Source: Candidatus Blautia faecipullorum (GTDB lineage: Bacteria > Bacillota > Clostridia > Lachnospirales > Lachnospiraceae). Taken from it: a stretch of 64,000 bases of DNA. The notes below the pieces were generated by a model. It was not told the DNA's origin, searched no databases, and saw nothing but the letters and a program-made list of their open reading frames with translations. The position numbers and the translations under genes are program-made. Positions 1 through 9,443 of the stretch are shown here, piece by piece (within the stretch, counting starts at the first letter, position 1; every line of letters starts with the position of its first letter). The stretch is taken from contig DXEG01000011.1 in the NCBI GenBank assembly GCA_019115125.1, positions 39,010 to 103,009 of the forward strand. Reading direction: 5' to 3'.

Positions 1-127
1 TTTTCTCTTTCTGGTGCAGGAGTTTGATAGATTCCATTTCGTGTTCCAGTGTCTTGATGTACTCGTCCACATCATCTTTATTAAACCCGCCAAAGAGAAC
101 CGTTCTAAACATACCATTTCCAGCCAT
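1..127 (-). CDS. DivIVA-like coiled-coil protein, N-terminal fragment cut by window edge
   Basis: Only the first 42 residues are inside the window. They start MAGNGMFRTVLFGGFNKDDV and continue into a charged helix. A phenylalanine/glycine-rich start followed by N-K-x-D-V-D-E-Y-I is typical of the lipid-binding N-terminus of DivIVA/GpsB-like proteins, which mark curved or septal membrane. The ATG at 127 has a GAGAGG ribosome binding site 8 bases upstream. The gene starts only about 20 bases after the DUF4832 stop with no terminator between, so it is probably the next gene of the Pel-like operon. Full length and C-terminal domains cannot be seen. Confidence 0.6.
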   Translation of the reverse strand, partial: MAGNGMFRTVLFGGFNKDDVDEYIKTLEHEMESIKLLHQKEK

Positions 128-146
128 AGTGCCATCCTCTCTTTCT

Positions 147-1529
147 CTAGTCTTTATAGGTATAGACTAATTGTATATTTTCTTTTTTTTCCGTGTCTAT
201 TGCAAGTGTAATATATTCATTCTCATCCGGACTGGTAATTCCGATACCGATCTGGTATCCCTGACGGAACTCGTCCGTAAACGGAATACTGCACACCGTC
301 TCCACGGAGATTCCCGGATAAAGCTCAGAGAGCCTGATATCCACCGTCTCCCAGTATTTCAGTCTTCCTTCCGCATTATACACATACATTGTTACCGGCC
401 AATCCCAGTACAGAGGCGCAAGCCCTTTATTCTCCCACACGATTTTCACGTCAAGCTGTCCTTCTGAAAAAGAATACTGAGTACTCAAGCTGGATATGAA
501 ATAACGATACCCCAGCTCCTCTCTAATCACCTGCGCGGAATTTTGATCCTTAAAGCTTCCCTCGGGACATTTGGGGCCTATGAAAGTCATGTGGCTGTCC
601 CGGATCATTTCCAGAGTTTCCGCCAATCTGTCCGAAAGCAGCTCTTCCATGGCAAACTCGCTGGTAAACTCTCCTCCGGATGGCGCTGTCTCCCAGAAGT
701 TCTCCATCGGTTTATACTCCAGAGCTTTTCCCGACGTCTCAAAGCTTCCGCCGCTCTCGATCCACCCCAGCCACTCATCCGTATCCGAAGAACTTCCCGT
801 CATATCGTTGTACAAGCCCATTCCGCCGTCAGCCGCCATTACATAATTTCTTCGCATCATAAGACGGGCATTATGAAAATTATCGGAATAGTCCAGCACA
901 TAATCCCAACAGATCTGGGCGTCCGGCATGGGAGAAATTCCCTCCTCCGTATTTGTGTGCCACTCTCCCCAGTGACCAAGACTGCCAAGCTCCACATAAG
1001 ATACAAAATCATCCTGGTTGCAGTATTCGGCCAGAGCCTCCACAGCCAGGCTGTGTCTCTCTCTGAAATATTCATTTTCATAATCCGGAGAGTATCCGGC
1101 TCCGTATCCGTTATCATAAAATTCTCCGTCTCTGGTCCGTTCATACAGCCATTCCGGTATGTCCATATGTCTTTCATCCTGAGGTATGTCACATATAAAC
1201 CTCAGTACAGCATGTTTATTCTCGCTTTTCCACCGCTCAATATGAAACATTTCCTCCAAAGCATCTGTATCATACTCTCCCTGCCTTGGTTCCCACATTT
1301 TCCATGTAAGTCCGATGTAAACCAGCTTAGAATCCCCGCACTCCTCCTCATCTTCCGCCGGAGGCGCATATCCGGTGAGCGGATTATCCAAAGGCTCCTT
1401 CGACTCGCTGAAGGTTACCGTATGATTCAGTTGGTACCGGTAAGGTACAATATAAAGCAGAAGTCCGGCGCAGGCCAGTGACAGCACGATCAGCATGATA
1501 TACGGAATCTTTGAACGTCGTCTCTCCAT
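147..1529 (-). CDS. DUF4832-family membrane-anchored protein of the exopolysaccharide operon
   Basis: A 460-residue protein with one N-terminal membrane helix (about residues 9-29) and a large outside domain. That domain resembles the DUF4832 family, whose folds are related to TIM-barrel glycoside hydrolases; acidic and aromatic stretches such as YVELGSLGHWGEWH (about residues 178-191) are typical. The enzyme activity is unknown. It follows the DUF4956 gene by 9 bases and is the last complete gene of the Pel-like operon. A role in trimming or anchoring the secreted polysaccharide is inference from position only. Confidence 0.7.
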   Translation of the reverse strand: MERRRSKIPYIMLIVLSLACAGLLLYIVPYRYQLNHTVTFSESKEPLDNPLTGYAPPAEDEEECGDSKLVYIGLTWKMWEPRQGEYDTDALEEMFHIERWKSENKHAVLRFICDIPQDERHMDIPEWLYERTRDGEFYDNGYGAGYSPDYENEYFRERHSLAVEALAEYCNQDDFVSYVELGSLGHWGEWHTNTEEGISPMPDAQICWDYVLDYSDNFHNARLMMRRNYVMAADGGMGLYNDMTGSSSDTDEWLGWIESGGSFETSGKALEYKPMENFWETAPSGGEFTSEFAMEELLSDRLAETLEMIRDSHMTFIGPKCPEGSFKDQNSAQVIREELGYRYFISSLSTQYSFSEGQLDVKIVWENKGLAPLYWDWPVTMYVYNAEGRLKYWETVDIRLSELYPGISVETVCSIPFTDEFRQGYQIGIGITSPDENEYITLAIDTEKKENIQLVYTYKD

Positions 1530-1538
1530 CTATTCCTC

Positions 1539-2222
1539 CTATCCGTGATACTCTCCATTGTACTGGATCAGCGACACATCCTTCACTCCCTCAATTGCTT
1601 GGATCTGCTCCATAAAAACCGTATTCTGGTTCTTGGTGATCAACTCCACCGTGAGCTCCGTCATCTCGCCTCTCATAGTTTTTGATTTCAACTGATGACG
1701 CATTTTATGCAGTATACGCATGATTTCGTCTCCCGTCGCCTGGGAATCATAATGGACGACCAGAATAAAAATTGTTCCCTTTTTTCTCCTGTTATAGAAA
1801 ATATGAACCACAAATACCATAATCAGCATCGTGCAGACCGCCAGTATATACAATCCTGCTCCCAGAGTGATTCCCACAGAGATAGACCAGAACAAATATA
1901 AAAGATCCATGGGGTCCTTAATAGCCGTACGGTAACGAACAATAGACAGCGCGCCGACCATACCGAGCGAGATTACAATATTGCTGCTGATCGCCAGGGT
2001 CAGCATACAGCTCAGCACCGTCATTCCCACCAGGGTAACGGCAAAGGAGCTGGAAAAAACCACGCCTCCGAAATAGTGTCCGTATATCTTATAAATGAAA
2101 ATTCCCAGCACAACCGCCAGCAGCATGGCTGTTACCGCCGTCGCCACAAAATCAGAAGTGATCCCCTGAGAACTCATAAATGAATCCCAGACCGAATTTT
2201 TAAAATAATCCCTTATATTCAT
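1539..2222 (-). CDS. DUF4956 integral membrane protein
   Basis: A 227-residue protein with about four membrane helices in its first 150 residues and a cytosolic C-terminal alpha/beta domain. The segment GALSIVRYRTAIKDPMDLLY is the family signature of DUF4956. Members are very often encoded beside VTC-domain and CotH proteins, as here. The ATG overlaps the stop of the VTC gene (ATGA-type overlap at 2219-2222), so the two are translationally coupled. Molecular function is not established. A transport or membrane-assembly role for the neighbouring polymerase is a guess. Confidence 0.8.
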   Translation of the reverse strand: MNIRDYFKNSVWDSFMSSQGITSDFVATAVTAMLLAVVLGIFIYKIYGHYFGGVVFSSSFAVTLVGMTVLSCMLTLAISSNIVISLGMVGALSIVRYRTAIKDPMDLLYLFWSISVGITLGAGLYILAVCTMLIMVFVVHIFYNRRKKGTIFILVVHYDSQATGDEIMRILHKMRHQLKSKTMRGEMTELTVELITKNQNTVFMEQIQAIEGVKDVSLIQYNGEYHG

Positions 2223-2974
2223 CTTCTGTTCCTCCTGTTTGTTTTTGAAATGCCGGACAGCACATCTGTCCTGTAAAACGCCTTTTCATAGCATAAGGTA
2301 TATTTTGAAATAGCAGAAAATTCCTGACCGTCCAGCGGAAGAAGTTCCTTGATGATCAGCGGCAGCATTTCCGTAAACTTCACCTCCAGCACCAGTCTGT
2401 CCGGCTCCAGGACATTTTCCACTGGAAGCTCCGGGTCAAATATATCATAAGTAAAAGCCCCTGCTCTGATATCGCTGTCAAAGGTGATCCTGACGTCTCC
2501 CTCCTGACGGATCAGAGGCGTTCTCTCGTAGTCCACTATAACCCTGGGCCTGTACAGCTTCACCGTACATTCATAATAAAATTCCCGGCAGAGAGGATAT
2601 TTACTGTAAAGCAGAAACTCATAATCTCCCTCCATGATCTTTTCATATTCTGCCCGGGTCAGCGGAGCGGAATCCTTATGTATGTAGCTTCCCCATTTCT
2701 TTTTCCGCTCCAGCTTTATACTGCGGCTGCTGTAATTATAAATCCTTATGCGCCATTTCTGGCGGTATTCCACGCCCATCATCTTTTCTTCATAACCGGA
2801 ATTCCAGTAGTCGTCAAAATAAAGACTCCTGATCATATACATTCCGTTTTCCGCGTTGGGGTCTGTCTCCATAAAGGGCAGAAGTCTCTTTTTCAGCATT
2901 TCTGCCTCCCACAGCGAAATATAATACTTCCACTCATTTCTATACTTTTCGGGCCTGCGCAAAAAAGCTGCCAT
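2219..2974 (-). CDS. VTC-domain polyphosphate polymerase family protein
   Basis: About 251 residues with the triphosphate-tunnel fold of the VTC family: RSLYFDD near the start, the basic strands KWRIRIYN and IKLERKKKW, then LEVKF and an SKY segment near the C-terminus. In yeast VTC4 this fold makes polyphosphate from ATP; in bacteria the product has rarely been tested. I start it at the ATG at 2974, 9 bases after a GGAGG and just after the CotH stop (2976-2978); an ATG at 2983 is the alternative. A longer in-frame extension up to 3130 lies entirely inside the CotH gene and is rejected. Confidence 0.8.
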   Translation of the reverse strand: MAAFLRRPEKYRNEWKYYISLWEAEMLKKRLLPFMETDPNAENGMYMIRSLYFDDYWNSGYEEKMMGVEYRQKWRIRIYNYSSRSIKLERKKKWGSYIHKDSAPLTRAEYEKIMEGDYEFLLYSKYPLCREFYYECTVKLYRPRVIVDYERTPLIRQEGDVRITFDSDIRAGAFTYDIFDPELPVENVLEPDRLVLEVKFTEMLPLIIKELLPLDGQEFSAISKYTLCYEKAFYRTDVLSGISKTNRRNRR

Positions 2975-2975
2975 T

Positions 2976-4742
2976 TCATTCATCCTCCCCGAATCTGGAA
3001 GCGGCTGCCGTACCGTCCTCCAATATGTAAAAGCATAGAGTACTGTAGCTGGCAGTTCCCTTCTCCGTGTTATAGTACTCGTACGCATCCTGGCTGATCC
3101 CATTTTCCCCGGAAGCCCGAATCCGCACAAAATACTGGCCTGCAGGAAGCTGTTCTGTCCTGTATTCTGTCTTGTCTGTCTGCTCGTTTACGATACAGTC
3201 TTCAAACGTATAATCTGCCGCCACCTCAACTGTATAGACAGCCGACGCGCCCTCGAATACATACGACTCTTCCCAGCTAAACACGGTGCTTCCGTTTTCG
3301 TTCACCGGATCCTTAATATGGAAAGGCCATGCCGAAGCCATGGTTTCTTTATACATATTATAATTGTCGGCAATCTCATCCGCCATACTGTCTGATAATA
3401 TATCATACTCCTCCTGAGAAACCGGCACATAGGTCTGATCCGGAAGGGAATAAAGATACTCCTCCGTAGCCGCTCTGTAAGTATTGATTTTTTCCTGTAC
3501 CGCCTCTTCGGTCAGGTAATTGACGTACAGATCTTCTACCGCGGCATCCAGCTCCTGCCGGCAGGAGGAATCCTGCAGAATCCTCCGGAACAGAATTTTA
3601 TCTATAAAAGTAAAAATCCCTTTGTTCCATGACCGGTCATAGGAAGCATCCTCCATAAGCTCATATTCTTCTTTCAGAATGCCATCGTTATCCCACGAAA
3701 TGAAATACCATTTGTCCGATCCTCTCGCACTGTAAAGATAATAGTTGCCGTTCAATACATCTTTATTTCCGGTCAATATATGAAATGCCATCCAGTAATA
3801 AAGATTCTCACGGTCGAAATACTGCTCTGCCACCTCACTGATCTGATTATCTGTATCATTCACAGCATCCAGAAGAGCTATGATCTTATCATGCTCCTCA
3901 GATCCTCCAATTTCCAGATATTGCTCGAATTTCTCCGGATCATAGTCAGCGTCCGTAGCCAGTAAGATGCTGTCCTCGTGACGTCCCCAGTCAAAATTTT
4001 TTCCCGCCTGATATAAAGCCCCGTCATTATCAAAGCCTCTGTTTTTGAGGTAAGTTTTATTAACCTGCTCCACCTGGGTGTAAAGTCCGTAATCGCGGAA
4101 CAGGCCGTCCTCACCCTGGGTTTTATCTTTTACATAAAGGTGTACAAAGGTCGTTCTGGCACTGAGCATCTGAGGGATCTCCTCCATCAGGGAATAGGCC
4201 AGCTTATTTTTATATCTCACAGGATCCGCGATGTGCTTATTCAGGGATATGGTTTTCTGATCCTGCCATTTTCCGCTTCCGTCTTTAATCCTGATCCGAT
4301 AGCTTTTTTGCTGCTGAGCGGACGCTGCTTTACCGCGGAGCTGGACTGTGGCGTTTGCCGTTCTGTCTCCATAGCCAAACTTTCCCTCTACCGGCCCGCT
4401 TTCATCCCCTACCTGCAGAACCGCCTCGCATTTATACGGTTCGATTCCCTGATCTTCATACCAGGACAGCGGATGGCTGTTTACCTCTGTCCAGGTATGC
4501 TTTGTGCCGTCCTCTTCATTTCCAAGCCCCACGGTCAGATACATGGTTACAATTTTATCATCCTCACTATCATACAGGGATTCCTTATCCCTGAGCTGAT
4601 AATCCCCGCTGCTGCTCCCCGTAGTCTCGTAGGTCTCGTCAGCGCTGACCAGCACGGCATTATCATCCTCCGCTGCGCTGCATCCGGTCAGAAGCGCCGG
4701 CAGAAGCAGCAGCGGCAGAAGCCAAACCGCTTTTCCCTTCAT
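2976..4742 (-). CDS. cotH: CotH-family kinase lipoprotein
   Basis: A 588-residue secreted protein with a lipoprotein signal (hydrophobic residues 7-19, lipobox LLTGC with Cys21). The CotH domain spans about residues 64-430. Kinase-like residues are present: FHILTGNKD near 320-328 and the metal-binding SWDND near 349-353. CotH of Bacillus is a spore-coat protein kinase with an atypical fold. The C-terminus carries a fibronectin-like beta segment (about 480-575). It is closely related to the C-terminal half of the upstream PelG fusion and sits 28 bases after it, suggesting tandem duplication. Its substrate is unknown. Confidence 0.85.
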   Translation of the reverse strand: MKGKAVWLLPLLLLPALLTGCSAAEDDNAVLVSADETYETTGSSSGDYQLRDKESLYDSEDDKIVTMYLTVGLGNEEDGTKHTWTEVNSHPLSWYEDQGIEPYKCEAVLQVGDESGPVEGKFGYGDRTANATVQLRGKAASAQQQKSYRIRIKDGSGKWQDQKTISLNKHIADPVRYKNKLAYSLMEEIPQMLSARTTFVHLYVKDKTQGEDGLFRDYGLYTQVEQVNKTYLKNRGFDNDGALYQAGKNFDWGRHEDSILLATDADYDPEKFEQYLEIGGSEEHDKIIALLDAVNDTDNQISEVAEQYFDRENLYYWMAFHILTGNKDVLNGNYYLYSARGSDKWYFISWDNDGILKEEYELMEDASYDRSWNKGIFTFIDKILFRRILQDSSCRQELDAAVEDLYVNYLTEEAVQEKINTYRAATEEYLYSLPDQTYVPVSQEEYDILSDSMADEIADNYNMYKETMASAWPFHIKDPVNENGSTVFSWEESYVFEGASAVYTVEVAADYTFEDCIVNEQTDKTEYRTEQLPAGQYFVRIRASGENGISQDAYEYYNTEKGTASYSTLCFYILEDGTAAASRFGEDE

Positions 4743-4770
4743 TCTAGTCCTCCTAACGTTCTTCTGTCAC

Positions 4771-7700
4771 TCATTCTTCATTTACCTCTTCTATGATTGT
4801 TCCATCCTCTTTTATTGTAAAAGCCTTTGCCCCATAAGCTTTTCCATCATCGGTGGACACATAATCATAACAATCCTGTACATAACCGGATTCATTCACC
4901 GCCTGTACCCGGATATAGTAGGTTCCCGGCTCCGGCATATTGAGGGTCACCTCCGGAAGACGTATATTGTCTTCAGAATATAGGACATCTGTAAAATTAT
5001 AATCCCTGGCAAGCATAAACCGGTATATAATATCTTCTCCGTCAAAATCAAAGGCCGCATCCCAAAGCACGTTCAATTTTCCCTCCTCCTCGGCAGGATT
5101 GCTGACAAAAAACGGCATCGGACGTTCCAGACTTTCTCTGTAATATCCATAATTTTCTTCCAGTTCATCGCCTAAAGAGGAGACAATCATCTCAAAGTCA
5201 TCCGGCTCCATTCGCGCATTCTCCTCGTCCGGCATTCTGTACAGATATAGCTTCACAACCGCCGCATACTGTTCCGCCATGGAAGCAACTTTATCCGGTG
5301 TCAGGTAATTCTCCCTCAGATCATTTACCGCGGCGGTGAGCATCTCCCTGTACTGCTCTTCACGAAAGATTCTGTTGAATAATATAATATGTGTAAATTG
5401 AGTCAATCCCTGCTCCCAGGACTGTCCTTCTGTGTAGCCTCGTATTTTGTGATATGTCCTCGCAAACGATGCGTCATTGTCCCAGGAAATGAAATACCAC
5501 TTTTCAGAATTCTGAGGGCTGTAAAGATAATAATTACGGGAACCCACGTCATAGTTGCCTGTCAGAATGTGAAAAGCCATCCAGTAGCAAATATTCTGCA
5601 TATCAAAATGCTCTTCCACAATTTCTTCTATAGGTATCGCATAATCATTTACCTCCTCAAGAAGATCCAGAAGCTTCCTGTGATCGTCACAGCCCTTAAT
5701 CTCAATATACTCTTCAAAGGCTTTCTCATCATACCCGGCGTCTGTTTTCAGCTTCAGCTCGTCATACAGATACCATTCAAAGAAGTTGATTTTGTAAAGA
5801 TAACCTTTATTATCCAGACCATGGGTGCTGAGATAAGTTTTATTAATCTGCTCTACCTGGGTGTACAGGCCGTAATCTGTAAATTCTCCGTTTCCTCCCT
5901 CCGTCTCATCCTTTACATAGAGATGCACGAACTGGGTTCTGGCGCTCATCATCTGGGGGATTTCCTTCATCAGGTCATAGCACAGCTTATTGCGGAAACG
6001 AGTGGGATCTCCCACATGCTTATTGAGAGCGATGGTACGCTGTCCACGCCATTCCCCTTTCCCATCCTTGATACGGATCTTATAATTTTTCTGCTCGCTT
6101 TTGGAGGAAGTCTGGCCTCTGATCTGCACCGCCGCATTAGGCGCGGTTTCACCGTAGCCCAACTCTCCTTCTACAGGACCATTCTCGTCTCCCACCTGAA
6201 GAATAGCCTCACAGTTATATCTGTCCAGGTCATTGTCCTCATAATAATAGGTATCATAGGTATTAATCTCCGTCCAGGTATGATCCGTAACGTCTGCCTC
6301 ATTTCCCGAACGCACTGTCAGATACATAGTAACAACCGAAGTTTCATTGTCCCCGGCGTAGACCGCCTTATTGTCTGACAGGGTCTCCTCCGTCTCCTTC
6401 AGTTCTTCCTTCTCCACCGGGGTTCCCGTTAAACGCGCTTCACTTTCTTCAGTTATATCCTGCGTCCGGCTGTTTCCGCCGACGCTTTCCGAAGACGCTC
6501 CGCACCCGCTGAGGAAACAGATCAGCACCAGCATGGCGGCTCCTGTCAGTCGTCTCTTTTTCTTCCATTTTTCTTTTGGATTTTCCTTTTTCCTACGGTC
6601 TCTTTCATCTAGATAATCGCATAGCCCGGCGAAAATCCCTTTTTCCGTATTAGGCAGCATTGACTTCCGGCAGAGCAGGAAATACGGCAGTCGTCTGGTA
6701 TACCATTCCAGGCGGAGCCAGACGATAAAATAAAAGACGACTCCTCCGATCAAAAATCCCAGTCCAAAAAACTCAACCGATCCATACAGGTTCTGGAGTA
6801 TCGTCAGCACAACACTGACCGTCGCAAATGCCGCTGTTCCCAAAAGCGCTCCAGTATAATCCTCAAAATACAGAAGGATCAGCATGATCGAATTACTGAT
6901 AGCATAAATTCCATATCCCGTACAGAGGAATCGAAAAATTCCAATAGAAGTATCGGTAAAGCCCACGGACATCCATTCCAGCACATAGCTGCCGAACACT
7001 ACGAACAATATAGTTGAGATCAACTGCTTATGCCCGCTAAAGGTCAGTTCCTGCTTCAGTACGGAAAGCATTTTCGTTTCCGCCTGTTCAATATCCCTAA
7101 TAGAGCCATTGTCGTTAAACAGGCTGTAATAATTTCTGTATTCCGGATAAAACCGTACTTCAACAGAAGTGACAAAATTCACTGTAGTGATCAATATAGA
7201 AAAAAACGCGATCAGAGCCGGCACATCATGAGCGGGAGCCCCGTAAAAAAGTCCCTCTACCTGTACCCTGAGAGGTCCGAAATACATAATTACCAGATGA
7301 GCGAACAGACCGATATTAATAAATCCCCCGGAAAAAGCAAGTGATTTGTATTTGTCAAACCACCGGAGAAACGCATATTTACTTCCATCATTCTTCGGAA
7401 AATAATCCAGGAGCAGCTTATAATACCATACCATCAATGTACCGTAGGCAATGATAATGCAGAGCATCAGGCTCACGATGCTCACCCATCCTAAAACCAC
7501 CAATACCAGGGCGCAGAAAAACCCCAGCAGCAGGGAAATCGCAAACGCCAACACGATCCCCTTGTAATCTTTTAGGGCGGTAAGATACACGATCTCCATC
7601 CACACAACGATCAGTATCAGGGAAAACCACAGGCACAAAACCTGGTAAGTAAACTTCACTCCCGAAAAATGGAGAAATACCGCGTACAGGATTCCGCCGA

Positions 7701-8040
7701 CCGCCAGCATGACCGAACAGCTTCCATATAAGGAAGGCATAATCTTTTCTGGCTTTTCTTCATAAAGCATGTCCGAGATATAACGCGTTGTAACCATGTT
7801 AAACCAGCTTGTAACGGAAAGAGAAACCAGAAGGCTGTATGTAAGCATGCAATTCATGAGCTCTCTGTCATGAGCCGACATTCCGGCCAACCTCGCCGTA
7901 AGACTCACTCCTGTCAACATGATAACACCCAGTATCATGGGACCTGCGCATATAATTCCCGCGTATCCATATGCCCTGCAAAGTGAAAACACACCTTTTT
8001 TGTTAAATAATCTCTTTAAGCTGAATCCGATTCCCGCCAT
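4771..8040 (-). CDS. pelG: PelG exopolysaccharide exporter fused to a CotH kinase domain
   Basis: A 1089-residue fusion. Residues 1 to about 460 are PelG, a roughly 12-helix MOP-superfamily polysaccharide transporter; the start MAGIGFSLKRLF is typical of the family. A basic linker (480-497) leads to an extra hydrophobic helix (498-511) ending in a lipobox-like LSGC (Cys513), then a CotH domain (about 566-930) with FHILTGNYDV (823-832) and SWDND (852-856). The internal lipobox suggests that a separate CotH lipoprotein gene was joined in frame to pelG. The extra helix would place CotH outside the cell beside the export pore. It overlaps pelF by 25 bases. Confidence 0.88.
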   Translation of the reverse strand: MAGIGFSLKRLFNKKGVFSLCRAYGYAGIICAGPMILGVIMLTGVSLTARLAGMSAHDRELMNCMLTYSLLVSLSVTSWFNMVTTRYISDMLYEEKPEKIMPSLYGSCSVMLAVGGILYAVFLHFSGVKFTYQVLCLWFSLILIVVWMEIVYLTALKDYKGIVLAFAISLLLGFFCALVLVVLGWVSIVSLMLCIIIAYGTLMVWYYKLLLDYFPKNDGSKYAFLRWFDKYKSLAFSGGFINIGLFAHLVIMYFGPLRVQVEGLFYGAPAHDVPALIAFFSILITTVNFVTSVEVRFYPEYRNYYSLFNDNGSIRDIEQAETKMLSVLKQELTFSGHKQLISTILFVVFGSYVLEWMSVGFTDTSIGIFRFLCTGYGIYAISNSIMLILLYFEDYTGALLGTAAFATVSVVLTILQNLYGSVEFFGLGFLIGGVVFYFIVWLRLEWYTRRLPYFLLCRKSMLPNTEKGIFAGLCDYLDERDRRKKENPKEKWKKKRRLTGAAMLVLICFLSGCGASSESVGGNSRTQDITEESEARLTGTPVEKEELKETEETLSDNKAVYAGDNETSVVTMYLTVRSGNEADVTDHTWTEINTYDTYYYEDNDLDRYNCEAILQVGDENGPVEGELGYGETAPNAAVQIRGQTSSKSEQKNYKIRIKDGKGEWRGQRTIALNKHVGDPTRFRNKLCYDLMKEIPQMMSARTQFVHLYVKDETEGGNGEFTDYGLYTQVEQINKTYLSTHGLDNKGYLYKINFFEWYLYDELKLKTDAGYDEKAFEEYIEIKGCDDHRKLLDLLEEVNDYAIPIEEIVEEHFDMQNICYWMAFHILTGNYDVGSRNYYLYSPQNSEKWYFISWDNDASFARTYHKIRGYTEGQSWEQGLTQFTHIILFNRIFREEQYREMLTAAVNDLRENYLTPDKVASMAEQYAAVVKLYLYRMPDEENARMEPDDFEMIVSSLGDELEENYGYYRESLERPMPFFVSNPAEEEGKLNVLWDAAFDFDGEDIIYRFMLARDYNFTDVLYSEDNIRLPEVTLNMPEPGTYYIRVQAVNESGYVQDCYDYVSTDDGKAYGAKAFTIKEDGTIIEEVNEE

Positions 8041-9440
8041 CGTCTAAACACCTCGTCATATTCATCCAGATAATTTTGTATCATATCTTCATGCCGGAAA
8101 TACAGCTCCACACGCTTCTTTCCCGTAATTCCCATCTGATATCTCTCTTCAGGATGTACGCACATCATTTCCAGAGCGTCGCTTAAAGCTTCTCTATACA
8201 TCGGCGGAACACAGTATCCTGCCGATCCCAGCTCATCATCCCCCATTCCGTTGATCAACTGCTTACAGCAGCCCACGTCCGTCACCACGCACGGTCTGCC
8301 CGCCGCAAAGGATTCCAGAACGGAAAGCGGCATTCCTTCAGATATGCTGCTCAACACTGTAAAATCAAATTTTTCCATGTATTCCAGGACATTGACTGTC
8401 CCAAGAAAGAATACGTCCCTAGTACCCAGATGTTCATTTAAAGCATAACACTCCTGAGCATATTCTTTATCGTCCTCAGGTCCGGCCACATAGAGCCTCG
8501 CATTGGGAACTCTTCTTTTAAGCTCCGCAAAAGCATACAAAAGAGTTTTTACGTCTTTTATGGGAGAAATTCTCAGTATGGCTCCGATATCAATAAACCC
8601 GTTCTCTTTTTTCAACGGCATCGAACAGAATCTTTCAAAATGGATCCCGTTCACAATATACCTGCATTTCTCTCTGTGGCAGCCCATATCGATCTGCATT
8701 TCCATAGCTTTATCAAAGAGACTTGTAATTCCTGAAGCCTTTTCATAGGCCGCCGCGGAAAGCATATAAAAAAATCTTACCCAGAATCTTTTAAACGCAG
8801 GAACCACCCATTTGGCTCTGATGATCTCTTCTTCTCTTTCACGGGTGTAGATTCCATGCTCTGTAATTTCATAGGGAGCATGGTTGACGTAGCTGCCCAG
8901 TCTTGCCAGAATCCCGCTGTACCCGGTGGCGATAGCATGATAAATATCCGCCTTTGGCACCTCCGTCTGCATAATATACAGCACAGGAAGCAGCATTGAA
9001 CGAACCGTATGGAACAGGTCGGAAAAGCTTACATACGGATACTCCTCATGACAGATTTTAGTGAGGATATTCAAAAAATCCTCGCTCATCAGAAACGCGA
9101 TGGGCGATATTCTTCTGTCATGATACATTTTGAACAACTTTTCCCAATTCGGCCTGCGGCAGTTTACAAATTCGCGCAGTTCCCGAACCTCTTCCTCCGT
9201 AAACTGATATTTCCCTTTGGTAAGCTGCATGCCAAAAGCGTCGTCCAGAAATATCTCCCGCACCTCCACAACATTTTCAGGAAGCTCGTATTTAAACTTT
9301 CCCCTGTCCTTCGCGTTGGCACCAACCGCCCATACTACGAATTCATGCTGAGGCATGCCTTTCATATACTGATGTATCCATGTGGAAACGCCGCCGGTCA
9401 CATAAGGATAGCAGCCTTCCAAAATCACACAAATCCTCAT
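8016..9440 (-). CDS. pelF: PelF-type GT4 glycosyltransferase
   Basis: A 474-residue cytosolic GT-B fold glycosyltransferase. The N-terminus ILEGCYPYVTGGVSTWIHQY is characteristic of PelF, and the C-terminal half has the E-x7-E motif in SEGMPLSVLESF with the preceding nucleotide-sugar pocket. PelF polymerises Pel from UDP-sugars in Pseudomonas (GalNAc/GlcNAc type). Length is close to the usual 500. The start is 3 bases after the stop of the second DUF2194 gene and the 3' end overlaps pelG, so the genes are tightly coupled. Donor sugar in this organism is not readable from sequence. Confidence 0.92.
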   Translation of the reverse strand: MRICVILEGCYPYVTGGVSTWIHQYMKGMPQHEFVVWAVGANAKDRGKFKYELPENVVEVREIFLDDAFGMQLTKGKYQFTEEEVRELREFVNCRRPNWEKLFKMYHDRRISPIAFLMSEDFLNILTKICHEEYPYVSFSDLFHTVRSMLLPVLYIMQTEVPKADIYHAIATGYSGILARLGSYVNHAPYEITEHGIYTREREEEIIRAKWVVPAFKRFWVRFFYMLSAAAYEKASGITSLFDKAMEMQIDMGCHREKCRYIVNGIHFERFCSMPLKKENGFIDIGAILRISPIKDVKTLLYAFAELKRRVPNARLYVAGPEDDKEYAQECYALNEHLGTRDVFFLGTVNVLEYMEKFDFTVLSSISEGMPLSVLESFAAGRPCVVTDVGCCKQLINGMGDDELGSAGYCVPPMYREALSDALEMMCVHPEERYQMGITGKKRVELYFRHEDMIQNYLDEYDEVFRRWRESDSA

Positions 9441-9443
9441 CTA

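Noticed and set aside
543-1481. 312-codon open frame on the plus strand opposite DUF4832
   Set aside because: Shadow frame; the minus-strand protein has an anchor helix, a ribosome binding site and family likeness.
2975-3130. Extension of the VTC gene and its overlap with CotH
   Set aside because: Entirely inside the CotH coding sequence with no ribosome binding site; the ATG at 2974 is well placed.
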